A DNA stretch of 64,000 bases. Origin: Bradyrhizobium uaiense. GTDB taxonomy: Bacteria > Pseudomonadota > Alphaproteobacteria > Rhizobiales > Xanthobacteraceae. Under the pieces are notes generated by a model that saw nothing but the letters and a program-made list of their open reading frames with translations, did not search any database and was not told the origin of the DNA. The stretch spans positions 1 to 64,000 of the forward strand of contig NZ_VKHP01000008.1 in NCBI RefSeq assembly GCF_010811875.1, in the 5' to 3' direction. A program made the position numbers and the translations under genes. This document shows positions 15,227 through 24,478 of this stretch, in pieces; within the stretch, counting starts at the first letter, position 1; the number at the start of each line of letters is the position of its first letter.

Positions 15227-16381
15227 TCAGGCGTCGGCTTTCCTGGCTTTCCTGGCCTTTTTCCCGTTCTTGTCGCCGTCGTCGTCCCTGTCCTTCTTCT
15301 CGGCCTTCTCGTCCTTGCCGTTGTCTTTCTTGCGATTGGTGTAGCGGGCATTGCCGAGCCCGGTTCCGATGGTCAGCACGCCCCAGCGCGCGACGTCCTG
15401 CATGAACGGGACCTCGGCCAGCCCCTGCGCCACGCCGTCATTGTGCATCACGATCGCCGTGTCATGATCGCCGATCTGCGGGATCGCCTCGACCAGGCTC
15501 GCCGGCAGGTTGAATTTGCTGCTCTCCCAATTGCCGGGCAGGTTCTGCGCGCCCTTTTCAATCCCGCCGTCCTCCTTGATGACGCCGGGACAGGCGATGC
15601 CGATGAACGGCGCAAGCTTGAGGTTCTCCTTCTCGGCAGCAGCGATCAGATCCTTCAGCATCTTCACCAGCCGCTTCACCGCGCCCTCGCGAGTCGGCTC
15701 GTCGTCGGCATGGCGCCACAGCTCCGATTTCCAGACCGTCGCCTTGGAAAGATCGGGCGCCTTCTTCCAGCGCGTCTCGACGACGCCGCAGCGGATATTG
15801 GTGCCGCCGATGTCGACCGCGAGCACGCCGTCATGAGCCTCGAAGATCCACGACGGCGCCAGATGCAGTGTGCCGATCAGCCCGGCATCATCGGGATGAA
15901 ATCGGATCGGCACCATGTCGACCTTGAAATCCTCCGACTTCAGGATGATGTCGGTGCGCGCGATCGCGAGCTCGCCGAGCCTGGAGTCGCGAAAGCCGCC
16001 GCCGACGACGATGCGCTCGGTTTTGGCCCAGGCCTTGGTGTTGAGGAAGCGCCGCGTCACATAGGCGAGCTCCTGGGCGAACTCCTCGATCGCGCTGTGC
16101 ACCACCGCGGAGGCCTCGGTGTCGTCGCCGACCAGCATCTCATCGAGCTTCTTCTTGCTGATCTTGTCGGACGGCTCGTCGCCGAACGGGTCCTCGCCGG
16201 ATTTGCGCAGCGGCTTGCGCCAGCGGTCGAAGATCTTGCGGAACGCGCCCTTGGAGGCGCGATCGCCGAGAAAGCCCTCGTCGTCCTTCAGCTCGATGTT
16301 GAAGCTGTCGATATCGACCGACGGCAGCCGCGCGGCACCGTGGTGCGCGATGCCCGTGGTCAGTGCAGTGTCTTCAGCCAT
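15227..16381 (-). CDS. ROK-family (sugar kinase-like) protein
   Basis: A 384-residue protein. The phosphate-binding motif LAVDIGGTNIRCGVV lies at about 192-206 rather than at the N-terminus, preceded by nearly 190 residues with no family I know. GIACPGVIKEDG and LTIGTGLGNARY follow in ROK order. The last 40 residues are almost entirely Lys, Asp, Glu and Arg. A typical ROK glucokinase has about 300 residues with the first motif near residue 5, so this has a long N-terminal extension. I did not find the ROK zinc motif (CxCGxxGC), so regulator or kinase function is open. It is convergent with the hydrolase upstream. Confidence 0.65.
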   Translation of the reverse strand: MAEDTALTTGIAHHGAARLPSVDIDSFNIELKDDEGFLGDRASKGAFRKIFDRWRKPLRKSGEDPFGDEPSDKISKKKLDEMLVGDDTEASAVVHSAIEEFAQELAYVTRRFLNTKAWAKTERIVVGGGFRDSRLGELAIARTDIILKSEDFKVDMVPIRFHPDDAGLIGTLHLAPSWIFEAHDGVLAVDIGGTNIRCGVVETRWKKAPDLSKATVWKSELWRHADDEPTREGAVKRLVKMLKDLIAAAEKENLKLAPFIGIACPGVIKEDGGIEKGAQNLPGNWESSKFNLPASLVEAIPQIGDHDTAIVMHNDGVAQGLAEVPFMQDVARWGVLTIGTGLGNARYTNRKKDNGKDEKAEKKDRDDDGDKNGKKARKARKADA

Positions 16382-16501
16382 TCGCCCGTGCCTGCCCGCT
16401 TGAGGTTCCCAGCATTAACGAAGCGGAACTCAAATGGTTGCGTCCCGCGCTGCGGCGCTTCGGCCGGCACGGGACGCAATTTCGCAAAGACCTCAGAATG
16501 G

Positions 16502-17305
16502 TCAGGCGGCCTTCACCCCGTAACGCGCCGCAGGCGCACTGCGCGACAGGTTCGGCATCAGCTTCTGGCGGGCCGCCTCATAGGCCTGCCAATCGGCGGC
16601 CTCCGGCAGCGACGGCACGGTGAAGATTTCGCCCTGGTCGAAGCCGGCGAGCGCCGCATCGACCATGTCCTCGGCCTTCATCACGATCTCGCCCGGAAGA
16701 TGCTCGACCGGCGTACCCGCGATGCCCCAGAACTCGGTGGCGGTGGCGCCGGGCAACACGGCCTGGACCCGGATGTTCTTGTCCTTCAGCTCGTGCTGCA
16801 GCGAGTGGGTCAACGCCAGCACGAAAGCCTTGCTGCCGCCATAGACACCGTTGAGCAGCTCCGGCTGGACGCCGACGACCGAGGCGATGTTGATGATGGC
16901 GCCGCCGCCGCGCGCGACCAATCCCGGCACCGCCGCATAGGTCAGGCGCATCAGCGCGTCGACATTGAGCGCAATCATGTCGCTCATCTTGTCGACATCG
17001 GATGCGAGCAGCGGTGCCGTCGCACCGACGCCGGCGTTGTTCACCAGCACGTTGATATTGGCATTGCTGCGCAGAATGGACTCGATCCGCGAAACGTCGG
17101 CGCGCTTGGTGAGGTCGGCGGCGACGATCTCGATCGATCGACCCGTCTCCGTCGACAGACGCTTGGCGAGCCCATCGAGGCGCTCACGGTTGCGTGCGAC
17201 GAGGATCAGATCGTAGCCACGCCGTGCGAGCCGGTCCGCATAGATGGCACCGATTCCGGATGACGCACCGGTCACGAGCGCCGTTCCTTTGGCTGACTTG
17301 GTCAT
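16502..17305 (-). CDS. SDR-family NAD(P)-dependent oxidoreductase
   Basis: A 267-residue short-chain dehydrogenase. Cofactor motif: TGASSGIGAIYADRLARRG (about 12-30). NNAG: VNNAGVGA near 90. Catalytic Ser in NIASVVG and YxxxK in YGGSK (about 157-161). Substrate unknown. ATG at 17305 is preceded by ACAGGAGACC; the frame is open to 17380, but this gives no domain content. It is divergent from a GlxA-type regulator 124 bases away, the usual arrangement for a regulator and its target. Confidence 0.88.
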   Translation of the reverse strand: MTKSAKGTALVTGASSGIGAIYADRLARRGYDLILVARNRERLDGLAKRLSTETGRSIEIVAADLTKRADVSRIESILRSNANINVLVNNAGVGATAPLLASDVDKMSDMIALNVDALMRLTYAAVPGLVARGGGAIINIASVVGVQPELLNGVYGGSKAFVLALTHSLQHELKDKNIRVQAVLPGATATEFWGIAGTPVEHLPGEIVMKAEDMVDAALAGFDQGEIFTVPSLPEAADWQAYEAARQKLMPNLSRSAPAARYGVKAA

Positions 17306-17429
17306 GTTGGTCTCCTGTTTGACCCAAACGGCCGGTTTTGGCCGCTGCTCAGGTTTTACCGACCCCCTTGTATGTCTCAAATGTCATATATACACCTTTT
17401 TAGGACACAGATTGCCGCCGGAGGGTTCC
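17306..17429. promoter_or_regulatory. Divergent promoter region of the SDR and GlxA genes
   Basis: The 124 bases between the two starts are A/T-rich near 17370-17400, unlike their flanks. They contain direct repeats of TGTC spaced by about ten bases (near 17373 and 17384), the half-site style used by AraC-family regulators. Operator identity is an inference. Confidence 0.35.
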
Positions 17430-18380
17430 ATGAAGGAGATCGGCTTCGTCATTTTCCCGGATTTCCAGGTGATGGGCTTCACCGCCATCACCGCCTTCGA
17501 GGTCGCCAATCTGATTGCGGGCGCGCCCTTCTATGAGGTCACGCTGCTGTCGGAGAATGGCGGTCCGGTGCGGTCATCCGCCGGCTTCAATGTCGAAACC
17601 GAAGCCTTCGGCGAGCGCAGCTTCGACACGCTGTTCATCGGCGCCGGCCACGAGCTGCATCCGGCGTCGCCGAAGTTGATCGGCTATATCCGCCGCGCCA
17701 TGACGGCATCGCAGCGGATCGCTGCGCCCTGCATCGGTGCCTTCTCGCTGGCCGAAGCCGGCCTGCTCGATGGCCGCCGCGTGTCGACGCACTGGCAATT
17801 CGCCGCCGAATTGCAGGCCCGATTTCCCGGGCTCAAGGTCGAGCAGGACCGCATCTACATCATCGACGGACCGATCTGGACCTCGGCCGGCATGACCGCG
17901 ACGATCGACCTTGCGCTGGCGATGGTCGAGCATGATCTCGGCGTCGAGGTCGCACGGTCGGTGGCGCGCAAGCTCGTGGTCTATCACCGCCGCACCGGCG
18001 GCCAGTCGCAGTTTTCCGCGCTGCTCGAACTCGCTCCGAAATCCGACCGCGTCCAGAACGCGCTCAACTACGCCAAGGCGCATCTGCGCAACGAGCTGTC
18101 GGTGGAGGAATTGGCCGAGGTGGCACGGCTCAGCCCGCGCCAGTTCAGCCGCGCCTTCCGCGCCGAGACCGGCCAGTCGCCCGCCAAGGCGATCGAGCAG
18201 CTCCGGGTCGAGGCCGCCCGCGAACTGATCGGCGACGGCCGCCATTCGATGGACGAAATTGCCGGCGAGACCGGCTTTGCCGACCGCGAACGGATGCGGC
18301 GGGCGTTCCTGCGGGTGCTGGGGCAGCCGCCGCAGGCCATCCGCCGCCACGCCCGGGCCGCGGCGCAGACCGCGGCCTGA
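17430..18380 (+). CDS. GlxA-family AraC-type transcriptional regulator
   Basis: A 316-residue regulator with an N-terminal DJ-1/PfpI (class I amidotransferase-like) domain (about 1-190) that retains a Cys in AAPCIGAFSLAEAGLL (Cys101), and two AraC helix-turn-helix motifs (about 215-310). The family controls catabolic genes such as those for amines or amino acids. GGAGGG lies just before the ATG at 17430; the open frame to 17244 would overlap the divergent SDR gene. The facing SDR gene is the obvious candidate target. Confidence 0.9.
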   Translation: MKEIGFVIFPDFQVMGFTAITAFEVANLIAGAPFYEVTLLSENGGPVRSSAGFNVETEAFGERSFDTLFIGAGHELHPASPKLIGYIRRAMTASQRIAAPCIGAFSLAEAGLLDGRRVSTHWQFAAELQARFPGLKVEQDRIYIIDGPIWTSAGMTATIDLALAMVEHDLGVEVARSVARKLVVYHRRTGGQSQFSALLELAPKSDRVQNALNYAKAHLRNELSVEELAEVARLSPRQFSRAFRAETGQSPAKAIEQLRVEAARELIGDGRHSMDEIAGETGFADRERMRRAFLRVLGQPPQAIRRHARAAAQTAA

Positions 18381-18446
18381 ACCGTCAATCCGGGCCAAAA
18401 TCGCGCCAAACCCTTCATCTTTGGCCGGTTTTTGCCCTGCTTTACC

Positions 18447-18474
18447 TTGACTCCCCGTCGATTGCGGCTATAAG
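18447..18474 (+). promoter_or_regulatory. Sigma-70 promoter for rplU-rpmA
   Basis: TTGACT at 18447-18452, a 16-base spacer, then TATAAG at 18469-18474. This is the strongest sigma-70-like match I saw in the window. Transcription would start near 18481, giving a leader of about 155 bases before rplU. Confidence 0.7.
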
Positions 18475-18484
18475 TCCGCCCATC

Positions 18485-18516
18485 CGGCGCGGGGATTTCT
18501 CGCGCCGATTGTTTTT
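18485..18516 (+). terminator. Terminator-like hairpin at the start of the rplU leader
   Basis: CGGCGCG at 18485-18491 pairs with CGCGCCG at 18501-18507 (7 pairs, 9-base loop), followed by ATTG and five T. It lies only about five bases after the predicted transcription start. It is either a 5' stability element or an attenuator for the ribosomal protein operon. Confidence 0.5.
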
Positions 18517-18635
18517 GTGCGAACCATTTGGGAATTCATTCCCTTCGCGCGAAACACATAACCCATAGCGACTGAACAAAAAGCCGACCCGGACCATCGG
18601 TCCGAGGCCGGAACCGAACACGAAGGAATCAAACG

Positions 18636-19106
18636 ATGTTCGCAGTCATCAAAACCGGCGGCCGGCAATACCGTGTCGTTCCGAATGATGTACTCGAGAT
18701 AGGCAAGATCGCCGGCGATGTCGGCACGATCGTGCAGCTTGGCGAAGTTCTGGTGCTCGGCGGTGACACGCCGGTGCTGGGGACGCCTACCGTCGCAGGC
18801 GCGACCGTTGCAGCCGAAGTGCTGCAGCACAAGCGCGGCGCCAAGGTGATCGCGTTCAAGAAGCGTCGCCGCAAGAATTCACGCCGCAAGCGCGGTTATC
18901 GCGACGAGCTCACGGTGCTTCGCATCACCGAGATCCTCGCCGATAACGCCAAGCCGACCATCGGCCCGCGGCCGAAGAAGGAAAAGGTCGCAGCGCCCGC
19001 CGAGGATGGCGAGGACGCAGCACCGAAGGCGGCCAAGAAGAAGGCGCCCGCAAAGGCGCCGACCGCGAAAAAGGCTCCGGCCAAGAAGGCCGCGGCCAAG
19101 GCTTAA
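18636..19106 (+). CDS. rplU: 50S ribosomal protein L21
   Basis: A 156-residue L21. The L21 core is residues 1-100 (MFAVIKTGGRQYRVVPNDVLEI, then KRGAKVIAFKKRRRKNSRRKRGYRD and TVLRITEI). After it comes an extension of about 50 residues made of Lys, Ala and Pro (KKKAPAKAPTAKKAPAKKAA), histone-H1-like; the E. coli protein is about 103 residues and ends at the core. It binds 23S rRNA in the large subunit. It is followed by rpmA after 102 bases, the universal order. AAGGAATCAAACG precedes the ATG. Confidence 0.97.
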   Translation: MFAVIKTGGRQYRVVPNDVLEIGKIAGDVGTIVQLGEVLVLGGDTPVLGTPTVAGATVAAEVLQHKRGAKVIAFKKRRRKNSRRKRGYRDELTVLRITEILADNAKPTIGPRPKKEKVAAPAEDGEDAAPKAAKKKAPAKAPTAKKAPAKKAAAKA

Positions 19107-19208
19107 GAAGAAGTGATCGTCGCGCTTTCAGATTTGAAGCGTGACAAAACGTGAAATGATTCCGTCAAGGAATTGATCTAGAGATCAAAGCGAAGTCGGA
19201 GACGAGCT

Positions 19209-19478
19209 ATGGCTCATAAAAAAGCAGGCGGTTCATCGCGCAACGGACGTGATTCCAAGGGCAAGCGCCTTGGCATCAAGGCGTTCGGTGGCGAGCGCGT
19301 GATCCCCGGAAACATCATTGCGCGTCAGCGCGGCACCACCTGGCATCCTGGCCTTAATGTCGGCATGGGCACCGATCATACTCTCTTCGCCAAGGTCGAG
19401 GGTCATGTCGAGTTCCGTGCCAAAGCCAATGGCCGCACATTCGTATCGGTTATTCCGATGGCGCAGGCGGCCGAATAG
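19209..19478 (+). CDS. rpmA: 50S ribosomal protein L27
   Basis: An 89-residue L27 with the conserved start [16 protein letters not shown] and [22 protein letters not shown]. The N-terminal arm reaches the peptidyl transferase centre in the ribosome. There is no N-terminal cleavage extension as seen in Firmicutes. Cotranscribed with rplU and closed by the terminator at 19540-19572. Confidence 0.98.
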   Translation: MAHKKAGGSSRNGRDSKGKRLGIKAFGGERVIPGNIIARQRGTTWHPGLNVGMGTDHTLFAKVEGHVEFRAKANGRTFVSVIPMAQAAE

Positions 19479-19539
19479 ACGGTGGACACACATGAGTCCG
19501 CCGGGTCCTGTTGAACCGGCGGAGTCGCAAAGGGCTCCG

Positions 19540-19572
19540 AGGGGAGGCGGGATAACCGGCCTCCCCTTTTTG
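19540..19572 (+). terminator. Rho-independent terminator after rpmA
   Basis: AGGGGAGGC at 19540-19548 and GCCTCCCCT at 19559-19567 form a 9-pair stem with a 10-base loop, followed by a run of T. It lies 62 bases after the rpmA stop. Confidence 0.9.
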
Positions 19573-19647
19573 TTGCGCGCGATCCGGTTCGACCGCGCGT
19601 GACGTTCCAAGCGTTGCGTACCGATTGTCGCATCACAGGAGCTCGAC

Positions 19648-20244
19648 ATGTTGCAGGACATCCCGACGCCGACCTTGCGCGAGGCAAGAGCTTGCGTCCT
19701 CGAGACCGAACGGCTGACATTGCGCAAGCCGACGCTCGCGGACGTAAAAGCAATCGCACGCCTCGCCAATGACCGCCGCATCGCGGAGAACACCCGCCGC
19801 CTGCCGCATCCCTATACCCAGGACGACGCCATCGACTTCGTGCGCGCGCTCGGCGCCGGCGGACGCGAGACCGTTTTCCTGATCGAGAACAACCACACGC
19901 CGATCGGCATGGTCGGCATCGACTGGCGCGAGGAGACATCGGCCGAGCTCGGCTACTGGCTCGGCGTCGACCATTGGGGCCAGGGCTTCGGCACCGAGGC
20001 CGCACGCGCGGTGATCGATTATTTCTTCGAGGAATTCGATCTCGACCAGCTGATCTCGGGCGCCCGCGTGGTCAATCCGTCGTCGCGCAACATCCTCGAG
20101 AAGTGCGGCTTCCAGTGGGGCGGCGTCGAGCTGCACCGCTTCGAGGCGCTGGGCTCCTCGAGCCCGGTCGACTGCTTCCGGCTGTCGCGCAGCGTCTGGA
20201 CCTCGCTGAAGAGCTGGAACAACTCGGTCCGGCGGGAGAGCTAG
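19648..20244 (+). CDS. GNAT-family N-acetyltransferase (RimJ/RimL-like)
   Basis: A 198-residue acetyltransferase. Entry strand: LETERLTLRKPTLADVKAI (about 15-33). Acetyl-CoA loop: GQGFGTEAARAVIDYFFEE (about 111-129), and the V-N-P-S-S-R-N-I-L-E-K-C-G-F motif, which in RimJ/RimL/YjcK proteins follows the CoA loop. The acceptor (ribosomal protein N-terminus or small molecule) is not known. It follows the L27 terminator and has its own transcript. CAGGAGCTCGAC lies before the ATG. Confidence 0.9.
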   Translation: MLQDIPTPTLREARACVLETERLTLRKPTLADVKAIARLANDRRIAENTRRLPHPYTQDDAIDFVRALGAGGRETVFLIENNHTPIGMVGIDWREETSAELGYWLGVDHWGQGFGTEAARAVIDYFFEEFDLDQLISGARVVNPSSRNILEKCGFQWGGVELHRFEALGSSSPVDCFRLSRSVWTSLKSWNNSVRRES

Positions 20245-20257
20245 CTGGTCTAACGGT

Positions 20258-20376
20258 GTCGTCCCGGCGAAGGCCGGGACCCATACGCCGTGGCATCTCA
20301 ATAAGGCAATCTGGCAGACACCTCGCTAGAACAACTACCAGCTGGGGTAATGGGTCCCGGCCTGCGCCGGGACGAC
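20258..20376. repeat. Paired palindromic intergenic repeat
   Basis: Two inverted arms, 20258-20285 and 20348-20376, each itself a hairpin of GTCCCGGC...GCCGGGAC. They sit between convergent genes (acetyltransferase and EamA transporter). Elements of this wording are common in Bradyrhizobium-like genomes. It may serve as a two-way terminator. Confidence 0.8.
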
Positions 20377-20384
20377 AGCGATGG

Positions 20385-21299
20385 TCACGCCGGTGGATTC
20401 ACCGCGGAGTCCGTGAGCCCGAGCTGCTGCTCGCGCACGAAGATGTAGAGGCCGGCCGCGATGATGATCGCGGCGCCGATGATCGTGGCCCAGGACGGCA
20501 CGTCGCCGAACACCACGAAGCCGAAGATCACCGCCCAGACGATCATCGAATATTGATACGGCACCACCACGCTCGCCGGCGCGAGCTTCAGCGAACGGTT
20601 CACGCAGAGCAGCGCCGCGACCGAGATGATGCCGGCGGTGAAGAACAGCACGAGGCTGCCCGGGGTTGGCGTCACCCAGCCGATCGGCGAGAGCACGAGA
20701 CCCAGGATGAACGTGCCGCCGAATTGCGACGTCGCCAGCACGATATCGGGCGTCGCGCGCAGCGATCGGGTGATCAGCATCAGCACGGCAAACGACAGGC
20801 TGCCGCCGAGCGCGATCATCGCCGGCCAGCTGATGGTCTGCGCGGATGGCCTGAGCGCGATCAGCACCCCGCAGAAGCCGACCAGGATCGCGGTCCAGCG
20901 CCGCCAGCCGATATGCTCGCCGAGCACGAGGCCCGACATCGCGGTGACGAAGATCGGCCCCGCGAGATAGTAGGTGATGACGTCGGCGAGCGGTAGATAG
21001 ACGGTCGCGAGGAAGAAGGCCGCAACCTCCAGCGTCGAGAGCGTGACGCGCAGCAATTGCATCCACGGACGCTCCAGATGCAGGAAATCCGCACGCCGCT
21101 TCCACACGATCGGCAGCAGCACGAGCAGCGCCGCGCAGGCGCGCAGCCACAGCAATTGCCCGACCGAATAGGTGGCGACGATGAATTTGCCCATCGCGTC
21201 GCCGAATGAGAACATGAAGATCGACAGCAGCATCAAGCCGATGCCGGCGAGCCGCGCCGATCGATCGTCGTAGGAGGACAGTTTTGCGAACAGGCTCAT
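20385..21299 (-). CDS. EamA-family (drug/metabolite transporter) permease
   Basis: A 304-residue integral membrane protein with about ten hydrophobic segments in two homologous EamA halves (IGLMLLSIFMFSFGDAMGKF opens the first, WPAMIALGGSLSFAVLMLITR the second). Likely exports a metabolite such as an amino acid; the substrate cannot be read. The start ATG at 21299 follows in the reverse sense a short polar stretch of no domain value. Single gene, convergent with the acetyltransferase. Confidence 0.88.
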   Translation of the reverse strand: MSLFAKLSSYDDRSARLAGIGLMLLSIFMFSFGDAMGKFIVATYSVGQLLWLRACAALLVLLPIVWKRRADFLHLERPWMQLLRVTLSTLEVAAFFLATVYLPLADVITYYLAGPIFVTAMSGLVLGEHIGWRRWTAILVGFCGVLIALRPSAQTISWPAMIALGGSLSFAVLMLITRSLRATPDIVLATSQFGGTFILGLVLSPIGWVTPTPGSLVLFFTAGIISVAALLCVNRSLKLAPASVVVPYQYSMIVWAVIFGFVVFGDVPSWATIIGAAIIIAAGLYIFVREQQLGLTDSAVNPPA

Positions 21300-21463
21300 C
21301 GTTGTCTTGTTGTCGCCGCCTCTGAGTCGGGCAGGTCCGAACGCCGGTTTTACCGAGGTGGCCGAGCAGGACAACCCCGGCGCGGGCATATCGAACCAAT
21401 TGCCGCAGTGCCGCAGCTGCGCTACGGCTGGGCCACTTCAAAAAACAGAGCAGGAAACGCCGC

Positions 21464-21943
21464 ATGAGCGACTTCGACCCCACCCAGCATCGCATGGTCA
21501 CCGCGCAGCGCTGGTTCGAGGATTTCGTGCTCGGCGAGCGCTTCGTAATTCCGAGCCGGACCCAGACCTCGGCGGTTTTCGCGGCGTTCCAGACCGCTAG
21601 CGGCGACACCCATCCGATCCATTACGACGTCGAATATTGCCGCACCCGCGGCATGCCTGACCTCCTTGCGCACGGCTTCCAGACCCTGGTGCATACCGCG
21701 CCCGGGGCGGGGCTGTTTCCCTATGTCGTCGAGGAGTCGCTGGTCGGCTTCCTGGAACAATCGAGCAAGTTCCTGAAGCCGGTCTATGCCGGCGATACCA
21801 TCTACCCCGCGCTGGAGGTGATCGAGCTGTCGCCGGGCAAGACCACCGGCGTCGTGACCTTGCGCTCCACCGTGCACAACCAGCGCCGCGAGCTGGTGCT
21901 GGAGGGGTTGCAGAAATTCCTGGTCCGGAGGCGGCCTGCGTAG
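21464..21943 (+). CDS. MaoC-family hot-dog dehydratase
   Basis: A 159-residue protein with the hot-dog fold. The hydratase-2 motif ASGDTHPIHYDVEYCRTRG (about 45-63) contains the catalytic Asp and His pair, and LLAHGFQTL follows. Family members hydrate enoyl-CoA or act on related thioesters. The length is typical for a single-domain MaoC protein. It stands in front of obgE by about 100 bases; a small hairpin (GGGCC...GGCCC at 21950-21966) lies after the stop. Confidence 0.85.
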   Translation: MSDFDPTQHRMVTAQRWFEDFVLGERFVIPSRTQTSAVFAAFQTASGDTHPIHYDVEYCRTRGMPDLLAHGFQTLVHTAPGAGLFPYVVEESLVGFLEQSSKFLKPVYAGDTIYPALEVIELSPGKTTGVVTLRSTVHNQRRELVLEGLQKFLVRRRPA

Positions 21944-22032
21944 CCGCGAGGGCCGTAAAAAGGCCCGAAAATTAAGGCTTTTCGCTGAAGTCAGGGCCTT
22001 TCCGGGTTGCCGCCGCGGCCCCCCTGCCCTAA

Positions 22033-23097
<1,065 letters not shown>

Positions 23098-23165
23098 GCG
23101 GCAACCAGACTTCCCATGCCACCTCGTGGCGCCTCTTGCTTCCACCTTCCTGCCAGACCGAACCC

Positions 23166-24308
23166 ATGAAACGCCCCGCGCTCAAGAACTTTCGCCGCAT
23201 CGTCGTCAAGGTCGGCTCATCACTGCTGGTCGACTCGCAGGCCGGCGAGGTGCGCGCATCGTGGCTGGCCGCATTGGTCGAGGACATCGCGAAGCTCCAC
23301 AAGCGAGGCTGCGAGGTCATGGTGGTGTCGTCGGGCTCGATCGCGCTCGGCCGCAGCCGCCTGAAGCTGCCGCGCGGTCCGCTGAAGCTCGAGGAGAGCC
23401 AGGCTGCCGCAGCCGTGGGCCAGATCGCGCTGGCGCGGATCTGGTCGGAGGTGCTCGGCCATCACGGCATCGGCGCCGGGCAGATCCTGGTGACGCTGCA
23501 GGACACCGAGGAGCGCCGCCGCTATCTCAATGCGCGCTCGACCATCGCAAAGCTGCTCGAATGGGGCGCGGTGCCCGTGATCAACGAGAACGACACGGTG
23601 GCCACGACAGAGATCCGCTACGGCGATAATGATCGCCTGGCCGCCCGCGTCGCCACCATGGCGAGCGCGGACCTGCTGATCCTGCTCTCCGATATCGACG
23701 GCCTCTACACCGCGCCGCCCGCGGTCGATCCCGACGCCAAGCTGATCCCGGTGGTCGAAAGCATCACCTCGGAAATCGAGGGGATGGCAGGCTCGGCCGG
23801 CTCCGAGCTGTCGCGCGGCGGCATGACCACCAAGATCGAGGCCGCGAAGATCGCGACCACCGCCGGCACCCACATGCTGATCGCCTCCGGCAAGATCGAG
23901 CACCCCTTGCAGGCGATCGCCGACGGCGGCCGCTGCACCTGGTTCCTGACCCCAGCCAATCCCGTCACCGCGCGAAAGCGCTGGATCGCGGGCTCGCTCG
24001 AGCCCAAGGGCACGCTGACCATCGATGCCGGTGCGGTGGCGGCGCTGCGTGCCGGCAAGAGCCTGCTGCCGGCCGGCGTGATCCGGGTCGACGGCCAGTT
24101 CGCCCGCGGCGACGCCGTGGTGGTGCGCGGCCCCGACACCCATGAAATCGGCCGCGGCCTCGTCGCCTACGACGCCGAGAACGCCGAGAAGATCAAGGGC
24201 CGCTCCTCGCCAGACGTGATGGCCATTCTGGGTATCAGCGGCCGGTCCGAGATGATCCATCGCGACGACCTCGTGATCGGCCCGGCCGGGGCGATCCCGG
24301 CCAAATAG
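23166..24308 (+). CDS. proB: Glutamate 5-kinase
   Basis: A 380-residue enzyme that makes gamma-glutamyl phosphate, first step of proline synthesis. Amino acid kinase domain: [11 protein letters not shown] (about 10), [23 protein letters not shown] and [17 protein letters not shown]-terminal PUA domain covers about 280-365, as in E. coli ProB. Feedback inhibition by proline is family knowledge. It is followed by proA after a 170-base gap that contains a palindromic repeat. Confidence 0.97.
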   Translation: MKRPALKNFRRIVVKVGSSLLVDSQAGEVRASWLAALVEDIAKLHKRGCEVMVVSSGSIALGRSRLKLPRGPLKLEESQAAAAVGQIALARIWSEVLGHHGIGAGQILVTLQDTEERRRYLNARSTIAKLLEWGAVPVINENDTVATTEIRYGDNDRLAARVATMASADLLILLSDIDGLYTAPPAVDPDAKLIPVVESITSEIEGMAGSAGSELSRGGMTTKIEAAKIATTAGTHMLIASGKIEHPLQAIADGGRCTWFLTPANPVTARKRWIAGSLEPKGTLTIDAGAVAALRAGKSLLPAGVIRVDGQFARGDAVVVRGPDTHEIGRGLVAYDAENAEKIKGRSSPDVMAILGISGRSEMIHRDDLVIGPAGAIPAK

Positions 24309-24409
24309 GCCCAAATCGCCCACTGGGCCGACAGCCGGCCTGCCGCCCACCTGCCATGCCGGTTCCGCGCCTCGCCACCCCGCAATTGCCATGCTAGAAC
24401 ATGGCCTTA

Positions 24410-24458
24410 GAGCATGATCCGGAAAAGTGGACACCGGTTTTCCGAAGAGATCATGCTC
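24410..24458. repeat. Palindromic repeat of the GAGCATGATC family, copy 1
   Basis: Outer arms GAGCATGATC (24410-24419) and GATCATGCTC (24449-24458) pair perfectly, with inner CGGAAAA and TTTTCCG arms. It lies between proB and proA. Another form is at 32822-32896. Confidence 0.8.
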
Positions 24459-24478
24459 AAACAAGGACTGGGACTTCC

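Noticed and set aside
15074..17263. Long plus-strand open frame (about 730 codons) opposite the ROK and SDR genes
   Set aside because: It is the shadow of two clear minus-strand genes in high-GC DNA and begins inside a repeat.
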